From: Verrucomicrobiia bacterium
GTDB lineage: Bacteria; Verrucomicrobiota; Verrucomicrobiia; JABWAM01
Direction of reading: 5' to 3'
DNA length: 64,000 nucleotides
NCBI GenBank assembly: GCA_028687435.1
Contig: JAQUAF010000003.1
Coordinates: 117,112-181,111 of the forward strand
Positions 35,777 through 45,403 of this stretch are shown one piece after another (positions within the stretch are counted from its first letter, which is position 1; each line of letters opens with the position of its first letter). The position numbers and the translations under genes are program-made. Under the pieces are notes generated by a model. That model searched no databases, was not told the origin of the DNA, and saw nothing but the letters and a program-made list of their open reading frames with translations.

Positions 35777-35792
35777 AAATTTCATTGAGTCA

Positions 35793-35920
35793 GGGAATGT
35801 GATTGTGGACGGCATCCTGCATGTTTACTATGGCGCGGGCGACAAGTGCATCTGCCTGGCTACGTGCTGGCTGGATGATCTGCTTGACGATCTGCTGGGG
35901 CGGGGGAAGACCGCTTGAAC
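35793..35920 (+). pseudogene. Copied 3' end of the GH130 gene
   Basis: 128 bp matching 29835-29962 with two mismatches seen, including the stop codon and CCGCTTGAAC. As at the original site, a pseudopilin gene follows directly. It has no start and no upstream GH130 sequence. Confidence 0.9.
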
Positions 35921-35942
35921 TTTTGCTGAAAGCTCGATAATC

Positions 35943-36695
35943 ATGAAAAAACGAATGTGTGGCGCTGTAACGAGGCAGGAGAAACTGTTTTTCTCGAGTG
36001 AAGCGACAGCATTTACGCTGATAGAGCTTTTAGTCGTGGTGGTAATTTTCTCAATTTTAGCCGCCTTGCTTTCGCCCGCGCTGAAAAATGCCCGTGAAAT
36101 GGGGCGGCGAACCTCATGCATGAACAATCTGCGGAATTGCGGATTGGCCCTGCAAATGTATGCGGGAGACAATAATGGAAGGATTTTGAACTATGTTTGG
36201 GATGGAACCACCGAATCCACGTGGTGGCTGGCATTATATAGAGCCAATTATATGACCAAACGGGATGTTTATCTTTGCCCCTACTTCCCGCCGAACAAGT
36301 ATTCAGGGAATCAATATCGGACCTATGGCATCAGGTGCGGAACCACGGCGATTCCGGCTGATTATCTCGATCGGACGGAATCTGGATCTCTTTGCTGGGA
36401 ATACACGTGTCTGGACAGGATTTGCAGCCCCGGGGAATATATTTGTTTGGCGGACACCGTGGGCATTGTCGCAGGGGCATGTTACCAAAATCAATCGCAC
36501 GAGTTTAAATTCAAGCCGATTGTTGGCGCCTTGCATCTCAGGCATCTCGGAGCGGTCAATTGCTGGTTTGCGGACGGTCATGTCAAAGCTTGTGTGGAGC
36601 AGGAGATCAAGGATTTGGTTTTGAGGGAAATGCCTGCCAATACGATCATCACTGTTGCGCGCGGAGATGGGACAACGGCGCAGATTAATCCTTGA
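35943..36695 (+). CDS. Pseudopilin (prepilin-type N-terminal cleavage, H-x9-DG)
   Basis: 250 residues. Leader [23 protein letters not shown], then [29 protein letters not shown]. The C-terminus [19 protein letters not shown] has H-x9-DG. The central region is cysteine-rich ([18 protein letters not shown]), unusual for the set and suggesting disulfides outside the membrane. Closest in its helix region to the pseudopilin at 29983, which sits after the intact GH130 gene. Confidence 0.93.
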   Translation: MKKRMCGAVTRQEKLFFSSEATAFTLIELLVVVVIFSILAALLSPALKNAREMGRRTSCMNNLRNCGLALQMYAGDNNGRILNYVWDGTTESTWWLALYRANYMTKRDVYLCPYFPPNKYSGNQYRTYGIRCGTTAIPADYLDRTESGSLCWEYTCLDRICSPGEYICLADTVGIVAGACYQNQSHEFKFKPIVGALHLRHLGAVNCWFADGHVKACVEQEIKDLVLREMPANTIITVARGDGTTAQINP

Positions 36696-36788
36696 TGCCG
36701 ATGTTCCCATGGAGCTTTGGAGTGTTCCCAAAACACTGCCGCAAAGACGAACGGATTTCGCCCCAATCGGCCTTTTAAGGAGAGTTTT

Positions 36789-39410
36789 ATGATAAAACAG
36801 ATTAGCGTTATTGCCATTTTGTTGGTTGGAGTCGGCTTGTTGAATGGGCAGGGTTCTCAACCCGGTTCGGATGCAGCCATGGAATGGGTGCAAAAGGAAT
36901 CACCGGGACGGTGCCAGGTCAAATTGGGAGGAAAAGCGCTTGGTCCCGATTCGCACGCCATTATGATTTCGGAGGATGAGAGCCTGACGGAACGATATGC
37001 GGCGAAGGAGTTGCAAACCTATTTGGAGTTGGTGACCGGATGCCGCCTGCCCATTCTGAGAGATTCCGAGGCGGTTGCGGACAGACGTTCTTTCTTGGTG
37101 GTGGGGAAAAGCCGGTTGCTGGATGAGTGGAAGATCAATGTTGATTGGAAACGATTGGGTAAAGAGGGGATATTCATCAAAACACACGGGCCGCATTTGA
37201 TTCTTGCCGGTGGACAGAGGGGGGCGCTTTATGCCTGTTACACTTTTTTGGAGGATTATCTCGGGGTGCACTGGCTTTCCACGGATTGCACGGTTTTTCC
37301 AAGGATGGGGATGTTTGATTTGGGGGGTATCGACAAGATTCATGTTCCGCCTCTGGAATCCCGGGAGCCGTTTTCCTTTATTGGCAAGGATGGTCATTGG
37401 GCGGCTTGCAACAAGGCGAATGGGAGCATGGCGGGGTTGTCCAGGTTGTCCGATGAACAAGGCGGAATGATCGTTTATCCCAAGGATCGGTTTGTTCATA
37501 CTTTTTACCGGTTGGTTCCGCCGGAGAGATACTTTAATGAGCATCCGGAGTATTTTGCGGAAAACAATGGCAAGCGGCATCATGGCAAATCACACGCCCA
37601 GCTTTGCCTGAGCAATCCGGAGGTTGAGAAGATTGTTGTCGAGGAGGCCAAACGATGGATTCGTGAAACGCCCGGCGTGAGCATTGTGTCGATTTCTCAA
37701 AATGACGGAGGCCCCGGCTGTGAGTGCGCGAAATGCAAGGCGATTGACGATGATGAGGGGGGGGCCGCAGGTTCGCTTTTGCGTTTTGTGAATCGTGTGG
37801 CTGGGCGGATCGAAGACGAACATCCCCGTGTGGCCATTGAAACCCTGGCTTACACCTATACACGCAAGCCCCCGAAAATAACCAAACCGCGACCCAATGT
37901 GATTGTCCGGCTGTGCAGCATCGAATGTTCGTTTGCCCAGCCATTGGAGACAGGCGGGCAAAACCGGGGCTTTCGTGAGGAAGTGGAGAATTGGGGCGGG
38001 ATTTGCCGCAAACTCTATGTGTGGGATTATGTGACCAATTTTCGCCATTACCAGATGCCGTTTCCCAATTTGCGGGTGCTCAAACCCAATATTCAATTTT
38101 TTATTAAAAATGGAGTGAAAGGCATTTTTGAACAGGGGTGTTCTGAAACGGCCGGGGGGGAATTCATGGAGTTGAGGTCATGGTTGTTGGCCAAGTTTCT
38201 ATGGAATCCCGATGAGGACTTCAATAAGCTCCTGCAAACTTTTTTGGAGGGATATTATGGGGGCGCGGCGGCTTTCATTCGACAGTATATTGATCTGATT
38301 CACGATTCCGTGGAAAAAACCAACACTTATTTGGGAGTGTATGATCCCCCTGAAAAGGCCGCTTTTCTTACACCTGAAGTGGTGGCTCGGGCGGAGGAGC
38401 TTTTCAATCGCGCCGAGGAAGCGGTGGCGAATGAGCCTGTTCTGCTCAAACGCGTCCAGACGGCCCGACTGCCTCTCCTGTATTTTCATCTTGCGTCCGT
38501 GCCCATGTTTTACCACGAGGAGGGGGAGACCCTGGTTTCCAATGCAAAACCGGGTTATGGAGGGATGTTGGAAAAATTTGAGAGGTTTGCCCGGGCGGTC
38601 AAGGTGACGAATACTGCGGAAGGTCCAATGAACGTTGACGCATGGCTGGGGGAGAGGCGCGCCATTGGTGCCAAGTTTTCCCTTAAGCGTATTCAGAATG
38701 CCGTCCTGTCGTTGGATGTCCTGCCCGGATTTGGCGGGCGCATTTGGCGGATGAAATATCTGCCTTCAAGCAAGATGGTGATCAGGCCTGAGGGCACGCC
38801 CGACAAACGACCGATTGGCTATGGCTATGAGGAGTATTGCAACGCCAGATACCATTCTCCGGGATGGTGCGAAAAATATGAGGTCAGGGAAATCTCGGGC
38901 CGGCATTTGGTCTTGGAAACGTTTTTGCGGGAGCAGGGATTGAGGTTGACCCGGCGTTTTGAATTGGATGAAACCCGCCCGATTCTTAACATCACTTCCA
39001 CACTTGTCAATCAGACCCAATCGGTGTGTCCGGTCAGTCTGCGTATCCATCCGGAGTTTGCAATCCGCGACATTCAAAAGACAACCGTGAAGATCAAACG
39101 GAAGAATGGCAGCAGACGGGAACTGCCGATGAGCGGCATTGTTGACCGGGCAAAGGATATCAAGGATGTCTGGCTTGGAGGAGAGGATCTGCCGCATGGT
39201 GAATGGTCTTTTGTTGACGCAACGGATGGGCTGGAGATGATCAATCGGTTCAATCCGGCAAAGGTGCGCCTGTGTTATGTGCTGGGTGTTGCTTCGTCGA
39301 GGATTGTCTTGGAAATGTACGCGCCCAAAGTGGAGTTGAAACCGGGGGAGAACTGGGAGTTCAAGCAGAGTTATGAAATGGTTCCCCAGACCGCAGGAAA
39401 TGACAGGTAG
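36789..39410 (+). CDS. Secreted DUF4838 / alpha-glucuronidase-like protein
   Basis: 873 residues from ATG 36789, chosen for AAGGAGAG upstream and a signal peptide (MIKQISVIAILLVGVGLLNG); the frame is open from 36717. Residues about 50-150 match the GH67/GH20-type N-terminal domain (SLTERYAAKELQTYLELVTGCRLPI, GALYACYTFLEDYLGVHWLS). Residues about 200-470 match DUF4838 (HPEYFAENNGKR, ISQNDGGPGCECAKCKAIDDDEG, YTYTRKPPKI, KLYVWDYVTNFRHYQMPFPNL). The C-terminal 250 residues are a beta-sandwich. Probable exported glycosidase, substrate unknown. Confidence 0.85.
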   Translation: MIKQISVIAILLVGVGLLNGQGSQPGSDAAMEWVQKESPGRCQVKLGGKALGPDSHAIMISEDESLTERYAAKELQTYLELVTGCRLPILRDSEAVADRRSFLVVGKSRLLDEWKINVDWKRLGKEGIFIKTHGPHLILAGGQRGALYACYTFLEDYLGVHWLSTDCTVFPRMGMFDLGGIDKIHVPPLESREPFSFIGKDGHWAACNKANGSMAGLSRLSDEQGGMIVYPKDRFVHTFYRLVPPERYFNEHPEYFAENNGKRHHGKSHAQLCLSNPEVEKIVVEEAKRWIRETPGVSIVSISQNDGGPGCECAKCKAIDDDEGGAAGSLLRFVNRVAGRIEDEHPRVAIETLAYTYTRKPPKITKPRPNVIVRLCSIECSFAQPLETGGQNRGFREEVENWGGICRKLYVWDYVTNFRHYQMPFPNLRVLKPNIQFFIKNGVKGIFEQGCSETAGGEFMELRSWLLAKFLWNPDEDFNKLLQTFLEGYYGGAAAFIRQYIDLIHDSVEKTNTYLGVYDPPEKAAFLTPEVVARAEELFNRAEEAVANEPVLLKRVQTARLPLLYFHLASVPMFYHEEGETLVSNAKPGYGGMLEKFERFARAVKVTNTAEGPMNVDAWLGERRAIGAKFSLKRIQNAVLSLDVLPGFGGRIWRMKYLPSSKMVIRPEGTPDKRPIGYGYEEYCNARYHSPGWCEKYEVREISGRHLVLETFLREQGLRLTRRFELDETRPILNITSTLVNQTQSVCPVSLRIHPEFAIRDIQKTTVKIKRKNGSRRELPMSGIVDRAKDIKDVWLGGEDLPHGEWSFVDATDGLEMINRFNPAKVRLCYVLGVASSRIVLEMYAPKVELKPGENWEFKQSYEMVPQTAGNDR

Positions 39411-39438
39411 CCTTTGGTCGCTTGCAATTGAAAATAAG

Positions 39439-40053
39439 ATGAAGACTCCGTTGCTGTTGATCGCGATTATGAGTTTTGCTGTCAGTGGAATTTTGGCGGC
39501 GGGTGGGGATGGTGAAAATCTGATTCGCAATCCCGGGTTTGAGGAAAACAGGGAGGGGCGTCCCTCCGGCGGCTGGTTTGTTTATAACCTGGAAAAGGCG
39601 AGCCGGGTTGAGGTGGAGGCGAGGGGGATATTTCGCGCGGATGATCTTGCGCATTCCGGGGGCTTTGGTTTTACGATGATTGGCAAGACAAATTGCATGC
39701 ACGGGGATTTGGGCATGGAAATTTGTTTTCATCCCGACACCACCTATCGTTATAGCGCTTGGATCAAGGTGAAGGACGTTTTTTTGTTAAAGTTTCAGGC
39801 CTTGCATTTTGATTATGGGATTGGCGGCGAGATCAGGAAAGGGTATCTCGTCAAACCAGTCCGCGTGGCCAGTCGTTTTCTCAAGGATGTCGAGGAAACT
39901 TGCGATTGGACCTATTACGAAACGACGTTCAGGACGCCCCGCGAATTGAACGCTGGCGGGATCAACGGCGCCATTCATCCCATTTGGCATTTTCAAGGGA
40001 TCGGGCAGGTGTGGGTGGATGATGTTGAATTGACGATTGCCGCCGAAAAATGA
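39439..40053 (+). CDS. Secreted carbohydrate-binding (CenC-like) protein
   Basis: 204 residues from ATG 39439 with a signal peptide (MKTPLLLIAIMSFAVSGILA). The rest is a single jelly-roll module: ENLIRNPGFEENREGRPSGG, YRYSAWIKVKDV, TYYETTFRTP and QVWVDDVELTIA, the PF02018-like pattern. No catalytic domain. Probably a glycan-binding accessory protein. Its stop overlaps the next frame's first ATG (ATGA), suggesting translational coupling. Confidence 0.78.
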   Translation: MKTPLLLIAIMSFAVSGILAAGGDGENLIRNPGFEENREGRPSGGWFVYNLEKASRVEVEARGIFRADDLAHSGGFGFTMIGKTNCMHGDLGMEICFHPDTTYRYSAWIKVKDVFLLKFQALHFDYGIGGEIRKGYLVKPVRVASRFLKDVEETCDWTYYETTFRTPRELNAGGINGAIHPIWHFQGIGQVWVDDVELTIAAEK

Positions 40054-40100
40054 CCGGGATGAGTTTGAAATCAAAACGAAAATTCCAACCTGTGAACCGC

Positions 40101-42977
40101 ATGAAAACATACTCGTCAGGCAAGTGTAATTTCTTTTTTGGATTGATGGGGTGCGCCCTTGTCTTTTCGCGTCTTGCCGTCCCGGCGGATTTGCGGGGGG
40201 CGGAGACAGAAGAAATGGACCGTTTTTCCGGCATGCTGGCGCCGGTTGACATGCCGGGGTTTGGCGGAAAAATAACGTTATTGCCCGGTGTTCCCATCGA
40301 GATGACCATTTATATCACCGCCGCGGATTCCCGGATGATCAAGGCGCCCAAGGTGGTGCTGCTGGCGCCCAAGGGGATTGAGGCGAATGATTTTGTTCCC
40401 CGAAAAAATCTCAAGGATGTGACATTTGCGGACGCGGAGCAGGGGGGCATCAAATGGGTTGTTGAGTTGAAGAATGCCGATGTGAGGGCGACCTTGACTT
40501 GTGTGGTGGCTTTCACCCTGACTCCGGCCAGGGATTTTGCCCCGGGTTCATTTGATTTGGTCTGGCGCTTGGATGACGGGGGAAAAGTGTGCTGCGAGAA
40601 AAAGGTTCCGTGCGAGGTTGTGCTCCTGCCGGAGAAAATAGACATGCCTTCCCGTTTGAAATTGTTGCCCTACAGTCTTGTTCATCGGTTGCATTCGGAC
40701 GATAAACTTTTTTCCGGCAAAATCAGGCGTCTGATGAAAGATTGCGGGACAAGTGAGTTTTATGAAGGGGTGGAACAAAAGGCGTTGATAGGGGAACTTT
40801 GCGGGACGAATGGCATGGAGTGTGTTTGGGCTGTCATGAACGACACGCCGAAGGGGGCATCCTCAAAATGTTTTCCCGATTTATCAACGCCTGAAAATTG
40901 CACTCGCGACGTGGGGCAGAAACCCCATCCCCAGTCCAAGGCGATCTGTCCCATGTTGAAACTGGCGCGAGACAATGCCTATGAGGACGGTTTTTTGGAT
41001 TACTGCCGCAGGATGCTGGAGGATTCCGGCGGCAAGGCCTTTTGCTGGGATTTTGAGCCGGGACGCGCCGACAGCAAGTGCTACTGTAAAAGATGCGTCA
41101 AGGCATTCTTCAAATTTGTGAAGAAACCGGCGGAAACGGCGTTTCCCGGGGAATTGGTGAAAAAGTATCCAAAGGAGTGGCTGCAATTCGAGATCTGGCG
41201 GCAGGGGCGGGTCATGGGCGCATGGGCGGCGTCCATGCGCGAGGCAACGCCGGGGTGTGTGCTGACAGCCTGCGGCCATCCTGTGGAACTGACCGAAAAG
41301 GACATGTTGCGGCGGTATGATTTGTTTTGCCACAGTGATGCGCGCACTTACGATGATGATGTCGATTTGCATATGCCGATGACCTATGTCAAGCCGTGGC
41401 GGGTCCACGGGCTGATGGAACGGACGGTTGCGATGTTGAAGAAACCGGTCATCCCCCTGGTTGGATTATGGTACTCTGATTCGCCGCCGGCATCGGTGTT
41501 GATTTTGCCGCCTGCGGAACTGGAACTGGCGGCGCTGGCGGCGGTTTCCGCCGGTTGCAAAGGGGTGGGGTTTTTCCCGGGATATGCGTTGTACAGCGAT
41601 GGATTATACCTGAAAAGTTTTCTGTCGATTTCCTCAAAACTGGCGGAGTTGGAGGATTACTTTCTCGACGGAAAAGCCGATTCTTCCGTCCATGTGGCGC
41701 CCAAACCCCAATGGGTTTTTGAATCCAAGGCGGGGGCGGAAAAAATAGAAACATGGATGCCGGATTGGAAAACCCTGTTCAAAAGCCGGGCTCGGCGGCT
41801 TGAAAAAAACGGGCAGATTTCCTGGTTGCTGGATTTGATCAACTTTTCCGAGGGTGACGGTTGTTTCGTGAATATTTCCGCGCCGGCGTTGGAGCGGGGA
41901 CGTTATGTCATTTATGATCCCTGTGAGAAACAATGTTTAAAACCGGCGGGGGACAGAGTCTGGTGGGAGGCGGAGGAAATCGGTCGAGGGGTCATGTTTT
42001 CTGTTCCAGCCAAGAGGGCGGTTTTCTTGAAAATCGAAAAGTTCCGTCCGGAGTTGAAATGGAGCGGGACGATTGAGGAAAAGGACATCAGGCGTCAGTG
42101 CGAAGAACTGATCAAGGCGGGTGGGGAGGCGGCGTTGAATTCCGGTGTTCGAACCGTCAAAACGCGGGATTGTGTCTGGATCAAGACTCCCGCGCAGACG
42201 GTGGCGGTCAATTATCGCGTTGGCGGGCGGGTGTGGGACTGGACGGTTCGCGCGGGGGGAAATGCCCTGGTTAATCCCCCGGAAAATATGGTCTATGGCG
42301 GCTGGGGCGGGTTGTGTTTCGATTTGTTTGCCTTTCCGGCTTCCGCCGCATGGGATGGCGAGGAGGACATGGGATATGACGTGGTGGCGGTTGGGGAGAA
42401 AGACCATACGGTCGAGGTGAAGCTGGAAAGAAGGATGGTGAAAACAGTTTTAAAGGGGTTGCGAATGAGCAAGACCTACAGGATTGCCGTGAATGCTCCT
42501 CAAATCGAATGCGCTTATGTTTTGCGAAATGACGCCGGGATTCCGTTGGAACTGGCGTTCCATTCGCATCATGCCACTGTGGCGGCTCCCGGTGAAGAAG
42601 ATGGCGTCCGGATCTGGTTGCCGTCCTCGAATGGAGTGATGGAGAAGTTTGTGGGGCATGAAAACGTCGAGTTTCTTCCCTCAACCGGTTCGACGGAAAA
42701 AAAGGGGGGAGGAGTATTGAGCGAGGGATGGGTTGCTTTTTACAATCCAGCAGATCGGCGGGCGTTGGTGGCGCGGTTTGAATTGGACAAGATCGCAAAG
42801 ATCCAATTGTTGGGAAACATCCAGCCCCCGCCATTGAATTGGGAATATGGACGGGTGACGCTCTTGCCTGGAGAGGTGTGGGAGACAAAAATGTCATTTA
42901 CCTGTCTGGAGAAGGCGACGCGGGAGAGCCTGCCGTCAATCATTGGGGGCAAGCTGAGGCGATTTGGCGAGGGTTGA
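40101..42977 (+). CDS. Large secreted putative glycoside hydrolase
   Basis: 958 residues from ATG 40101, picked because a signal-peptide-like segment begins there (KCNFFFGLMGCALVFSRLAVPA); an ATG at 40050 overlapping the previous stop is also possible. Residues about 30-190 are beta-rich; about 200-560 resemble a TIM barrel with AFCWDFEPGRADSKCYCKRC, a Trp-Asp-Phe-Glu motif beside a Cys cluster; the C-terminal 300 residues are beta domains. The WDFE/CxC region and following YPKEWLQFEIWRQGR are shared with the 47853 gene (GLMWDFEL, SCFCPIC, YPLEWLKFKGERNGR), so they are paralogues. No known GH family recognised. Confidence 0.7.
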   Translation: MKTYSSGKCNFFFGLMGCALVFSRLAVPADLRGAETEEMDRFSGMLAPVDMPGFGGKITLLPGVPIEMTIYITAADSRMIKAPKVVLLAPKGIEANDFVPRKNLKDVTFADAEQGGIKWVVELKNADVRATLTCVVAFTLTPARDFAPGSFDLVWRLDDGGKVCCEKKVPCEVVLLPEKIDMPSRLKLLPYSLVHRLHSDDKLFSGKIRRLMKDCGTSEFYEGVEQKALIGELCGTNGMECVWAVMNDTPKGASSKCFPDLSTPENCTRDVGQKPHPQSKAICPMLKLARDNAYEDGFLDYCRRMLEDSGGKAFCWDFEPGRADSKCYCKRCVKAFFKFVKKPAETAFPGELVKKYPKEWLQFEIWRQGRVMGAWAASMREATPGCVLTACGHPVELTEKDMLRRYDLFCHSDARTYDDDVDLHMPMTYVKPWRVHGLMERTVAMLKKPVIPLVGLWYSDSPPASVLILPPAELELAALAAVSAGCKGVGFFPGYALYSDGLYLKSFLSISSKLAELEDYFLDGKADSSVHVAPKPQWVFESKAGAEKIETWMPDWKTLFKSRARRLEKNGQISWLLDLINFSEGDGCFVNISAPALERGRYVIYDPCEKQCLKPAGDRVWWEAEEIGRGVMFSVPAKRAVFLKIEKFRPELKWSGTIEEKDIRRQCEELIKAGGEAALNSGVRTVKTRDCVWIKTPAQTVAVNYRVGGRVWDWTVRAGGNALVNPPENMVYGGWGGLCFDLFAFPASAAWDGEEDMGYDVVAVGEKDHTVEVKLERRMVKTVLKGLRMSKTYRIAVNAPQIECAYVLRNDAGIPLELAFHSHHATVAAPGEEDGVRIWLPSSNGVMEKFVGHENVEFLPSTGSTEKKGGGVLSEGWVAFYNPADRRALVARFELDKIAKIQLLGNIQPPPLNWEYGRVTLLPGEVWETKMSFTCLEKATRESLPSIIGGKLRRFGEG

Positions 42978-42983
42978 GCAATC

Positions 42984-43832
42984 TCAGACGGCGATCTGGA
43001 GAATTTTTGCGGCGGTTTTCCAGAAAAAGTTTTCGCGGACATCCTCCGGAATGGCGAAATAGTCCAGAACATCCAGACTGCGATTCACCCATGCATCAAC
43101 CGTGGGATTGTCGGTGCCGAAAAGCAGTTTGTCCTGGAAGAGGGCGATGGCCAGGTTTTGGTCCGGATTGCTCGTGTCGGCGCCAGGGAAAGACGACAGG
43201 GCGCGTTTGATCAGTGTTCCGTGCCGTGCCGATCCGCCTCCGCCCGTGATGTCAAAGTAGAGATTAGGGGTGTGCAGCGCGAGGGTGATGGCTTCGTCCA
43301 TCCAGGTGATGCCGAGATGCGCGCCAATGAAGGAGTTTTCGGGGAACATTCGCGCCATGCGGTGCAGCCGGGCTGGACGCATGTAGTCGCATAGGCTGGG
43401 ACCCCGGTAGCATGGGGGATAGCTGAGGATTCCCGTGTGAAAAAGAACCGGCATGCGCAGGCGGGTTGCCTCCTCGTAAAAGGGCATATAGGCGTCGTCA
43501 TCGTAAGGCTTGGCGGGCATGATGCACTTGAGACCGCGAAACCCCTTGGCGTGAAGTTCCCGAACGATGGAGGGTTGGATGGTCATGGTGGTGAAATTGA
43601 GCGCGCTAAATCCGATCAGATGGTCCGGATACTTGCGCAACAAGGGTTCGACATCGGGATTGTCGCAATAGTGATCCCAGCCGATGCCCGGCAGATAACT
43701 GATGCATTGGACGCAGGAGCGGACGGCGCCGGAGGCCTGCCATTCGGCGATTTTGGCGTGAACGTCCGTGCCTCGGCGCAGATGGGCATGGATGTTGATG
43801 ACTCGGCGGGTTGGGAGAGGAGAGGAATTCAT
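42984..43832 (-). CDS. Amidohydrolase-2 family hydrolase, copy A
   Basis: 282 residues from ATG 43832 (MNSSPLPTRRV), chosen because both copies in the window share it and have AGAGGAG-type purines upstream. Cytoplasmic TIM-barrel metal hydrolase: INIHAHLRRG (H-x-H), VLFHTGI, FIGAHLGITW and LLFGTDNPTVD (metal-binding Asp). Family members hydrolyse lactones or decarboxylate; a sugar lactone is an attractive but unproven substrate here. Nearly identical to 60267-61115. Divergent from an FAD oxidoreductase in both copies. Confidence 0.88.
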   Translation of the reverse strand: MNSSPLPTRRVINIHAHLRRGTDVHAKIAEWQASGAVRSCVQCISYLPGIGWDHYCDNPDVEPLLRKYPDHLIGFSALNFTTMTIQPSIVRELHAKGFRGLKCIMPAKPYDDDAYMPFYEEATRLRMPVLFHTGILSYPPCYRGPSLCDYMRPARLHRMARMFPENSFIGAHLGITWMDEAITLALHTPNLYFDITGGGGSARHGTLIKRALSSFPGADTSNPDQNLAIALFQDKLLFGTDNPTVDAWVNRSLDVLDYFAIPEDVRENFFWKTAAKILQIAV

Positions 43833-43875
43833 GGCTTGTGGGGATGGTGGCAAAGGAATTTATTGTGCCACGTAA

Positions 43876-43895
43876 CGTCGTTTTGCAAGAGCCTC
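43876..43895 (+). repeat. Solitary TTTTGCAAGAGCCTC sequence, upstream of amidohydrolase copy A
   Basis: Exact 15-bp match to the end of the 2683-2972 element, without a partner nearby. The same position in copy B (61157-61176) has a near-identical sequence, so it was there before the duplication. Confidence 0.6.
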
Positions 43896-43904
43896 GTTGG
43901 ATAT

Positions 43905-43957
43905 TTGACTTTTTCAAATGAACCAGTATAGTGCTTGGTATGGTTCAAGATGGATCA
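43905..43957 (+). promoter_or_regulatory. Promoter and direct repeats upstream of FAD oxidoreductase copy A
   Basis: TTGACT (43905-43910), 16-bp spacer, TATAGT (43927-43932), then direct repeats ATGGTTCA-AG-ATGGATCA (43940-43957). The whole block is preserved at 61289-61341 although nearby bases differ, which supports function. The repeats are a candidate regulator site. Confidence 0.65.
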
Positions 43958-44008
43958 ATTCAGAATTGGTTGAATGTCAATTAAATTTTATGTTTATAAG
44001 CTAAAAAA

Positions 44009-45351
44009 ATGAAAAGTCATTCCTATTCACGCAGGCTTCCCATAACGAAGACAACCGATGTGTTGGTGGTGGGAGGGGGGCCAGCGGGTTTTGCCGCAGC
44101 CATTTCCGCCAGCCGGATGGGAGCAAAGACGCTTTTGGTGGAGCGGTTCAATTGTCTGGGGGGGCGGGTACGTTGGGGTTGGTGGGGCCGTTCATGCCGG
44201 CCGAAGGGATGCAGGCGGGTATTTGCGGCGAGTTGGTGGAGCGATTGAAGAAGCTGCGAGCGGTGAAACCGAGCTGGTTCTACAAGAAGTTCTACAAAAC
44301 CCCGAGTTGTTTTGACGCGGAAATCAGCAAGTGTGTCATCCAAGCCCTTTGCGAAGAGGCGGGGGTGGAAATTCTTTACAATACCGTCCTTGCCGATGTG
44401 GTGATGAAAAATGGCGGTGTATCCGGGGTGGTGGTGGCCAATAAGGGGGGATTGTCGATGATCGAAGCCAGGGTGGTGGTCGATGCCACCGGCGATGGCG
44501 ATGTGGCGTTTTTCGCGGGCGCCGAATTTGAAAAAGGCAACGCAACCGGACGCTGTCAGCCGACCAATCTCATGTTCAATCTGGGGGGATTGAAGAAAAC
44601 AAAATTAAGCGCCGCCCAAGTTGGGATGTTTGCGCGCCGCGTGAAGGAGGCGATTGGAAAGGGACAACTGCATTTGCCGAAGCATATGCAGAGTGAAAAC
44701 ATCGGTTATTGGACCCGTTTTATCGGCGAGGGAAGCACCATTCGCGAGGATGAAACGACCATCAATATTGACATGACCTCCGGCATCGACGGAACCGATC
44801 CGGAAGCCTTGAGCCGGGCCGAGGTGGAGGGGCGGCGGATCGCGTTGGAACTCCTGGAGTTCTTCCGGAAAAACGTGCCGGGCGCGCGTCATGCCTATCT
44901 GGCCAAAACCGCGTCGCTCTACGGCGTTCGCGAAACCCGCAGGATCAAGGGACAACATGATCTGACCCGCGAGGAAGTGCTTGCCGGAAGGAAATTTGAA
45001 GACGGCATTTGCAAGGCGTCGTTCAATATCGACATTCACGGGGAGAATGAAAAGAAGGCGAAGAAGGAGAAATGGGAACTGACCCGGTGCGTGCCCTTTG
45101 GCGACTGGCATGAGATTCCCTATCGCTGCCTGGTGCCGCGAAAAGTGGACCGCCTGTTGGTGGCCGGCCGCTGCATTTCCGCGGACCGTTCCGCGCAGGG
45201 CTCCCTGCGGATCCAGCCCACCTGCATGGGAACCGGCCAGGCCGCGGGCGTTGCGGCGGCCTTGGCGGTCAAACGGAACCTCAAGGTCCGGAATGTTGAT
45301 GGAGCGGAAGTGAGGAGCATTCTGAGGAAGAAACTGAACGTGGATATTTAG
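44009..45351 (+). pseudogene. FAD-dependent oxidoreductase copy A, frameshifted at a G-tract
   Basis: Copy of the intact gene at 61413. Frame one gives residues 1-52 ([48 protein letters not shown]), the FAD-binding G-x-G-x-x-G region. The G-run at 44158-44164 has seven G, against eight in copy B, so the rest ([15 protein letters not shown] onwards to LRKKLNVDI) is in another frame. Apart from this the two copies are near-identical. It is broken unless the run varies in length, ribosomes slip, or the base count is wrong. Divergent from the amidohydrolase. Confidence 0.85.
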
Positions 45352-45373
45352 GCAAAATCGACTTGAAATTTCC

Positions 45374-45396
45374 GCTTGTTATGATACGTTACAAGC
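45374..45396 (+). promoter_or_regulatory. Palindromic operator candidate before the GntR gene
   Basis: GCTTGT-N11-ACAAGC, perfect 6-bp arms, ending 7 bp before the ATG at 45404 and overlapping TATGAT, a likely -10. Likely autoregulatory GntR site. A decayed version is at 47354-47422. Confidence 0.6.
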
Positions 45397-45403
45397 AGGA
45401 ACA

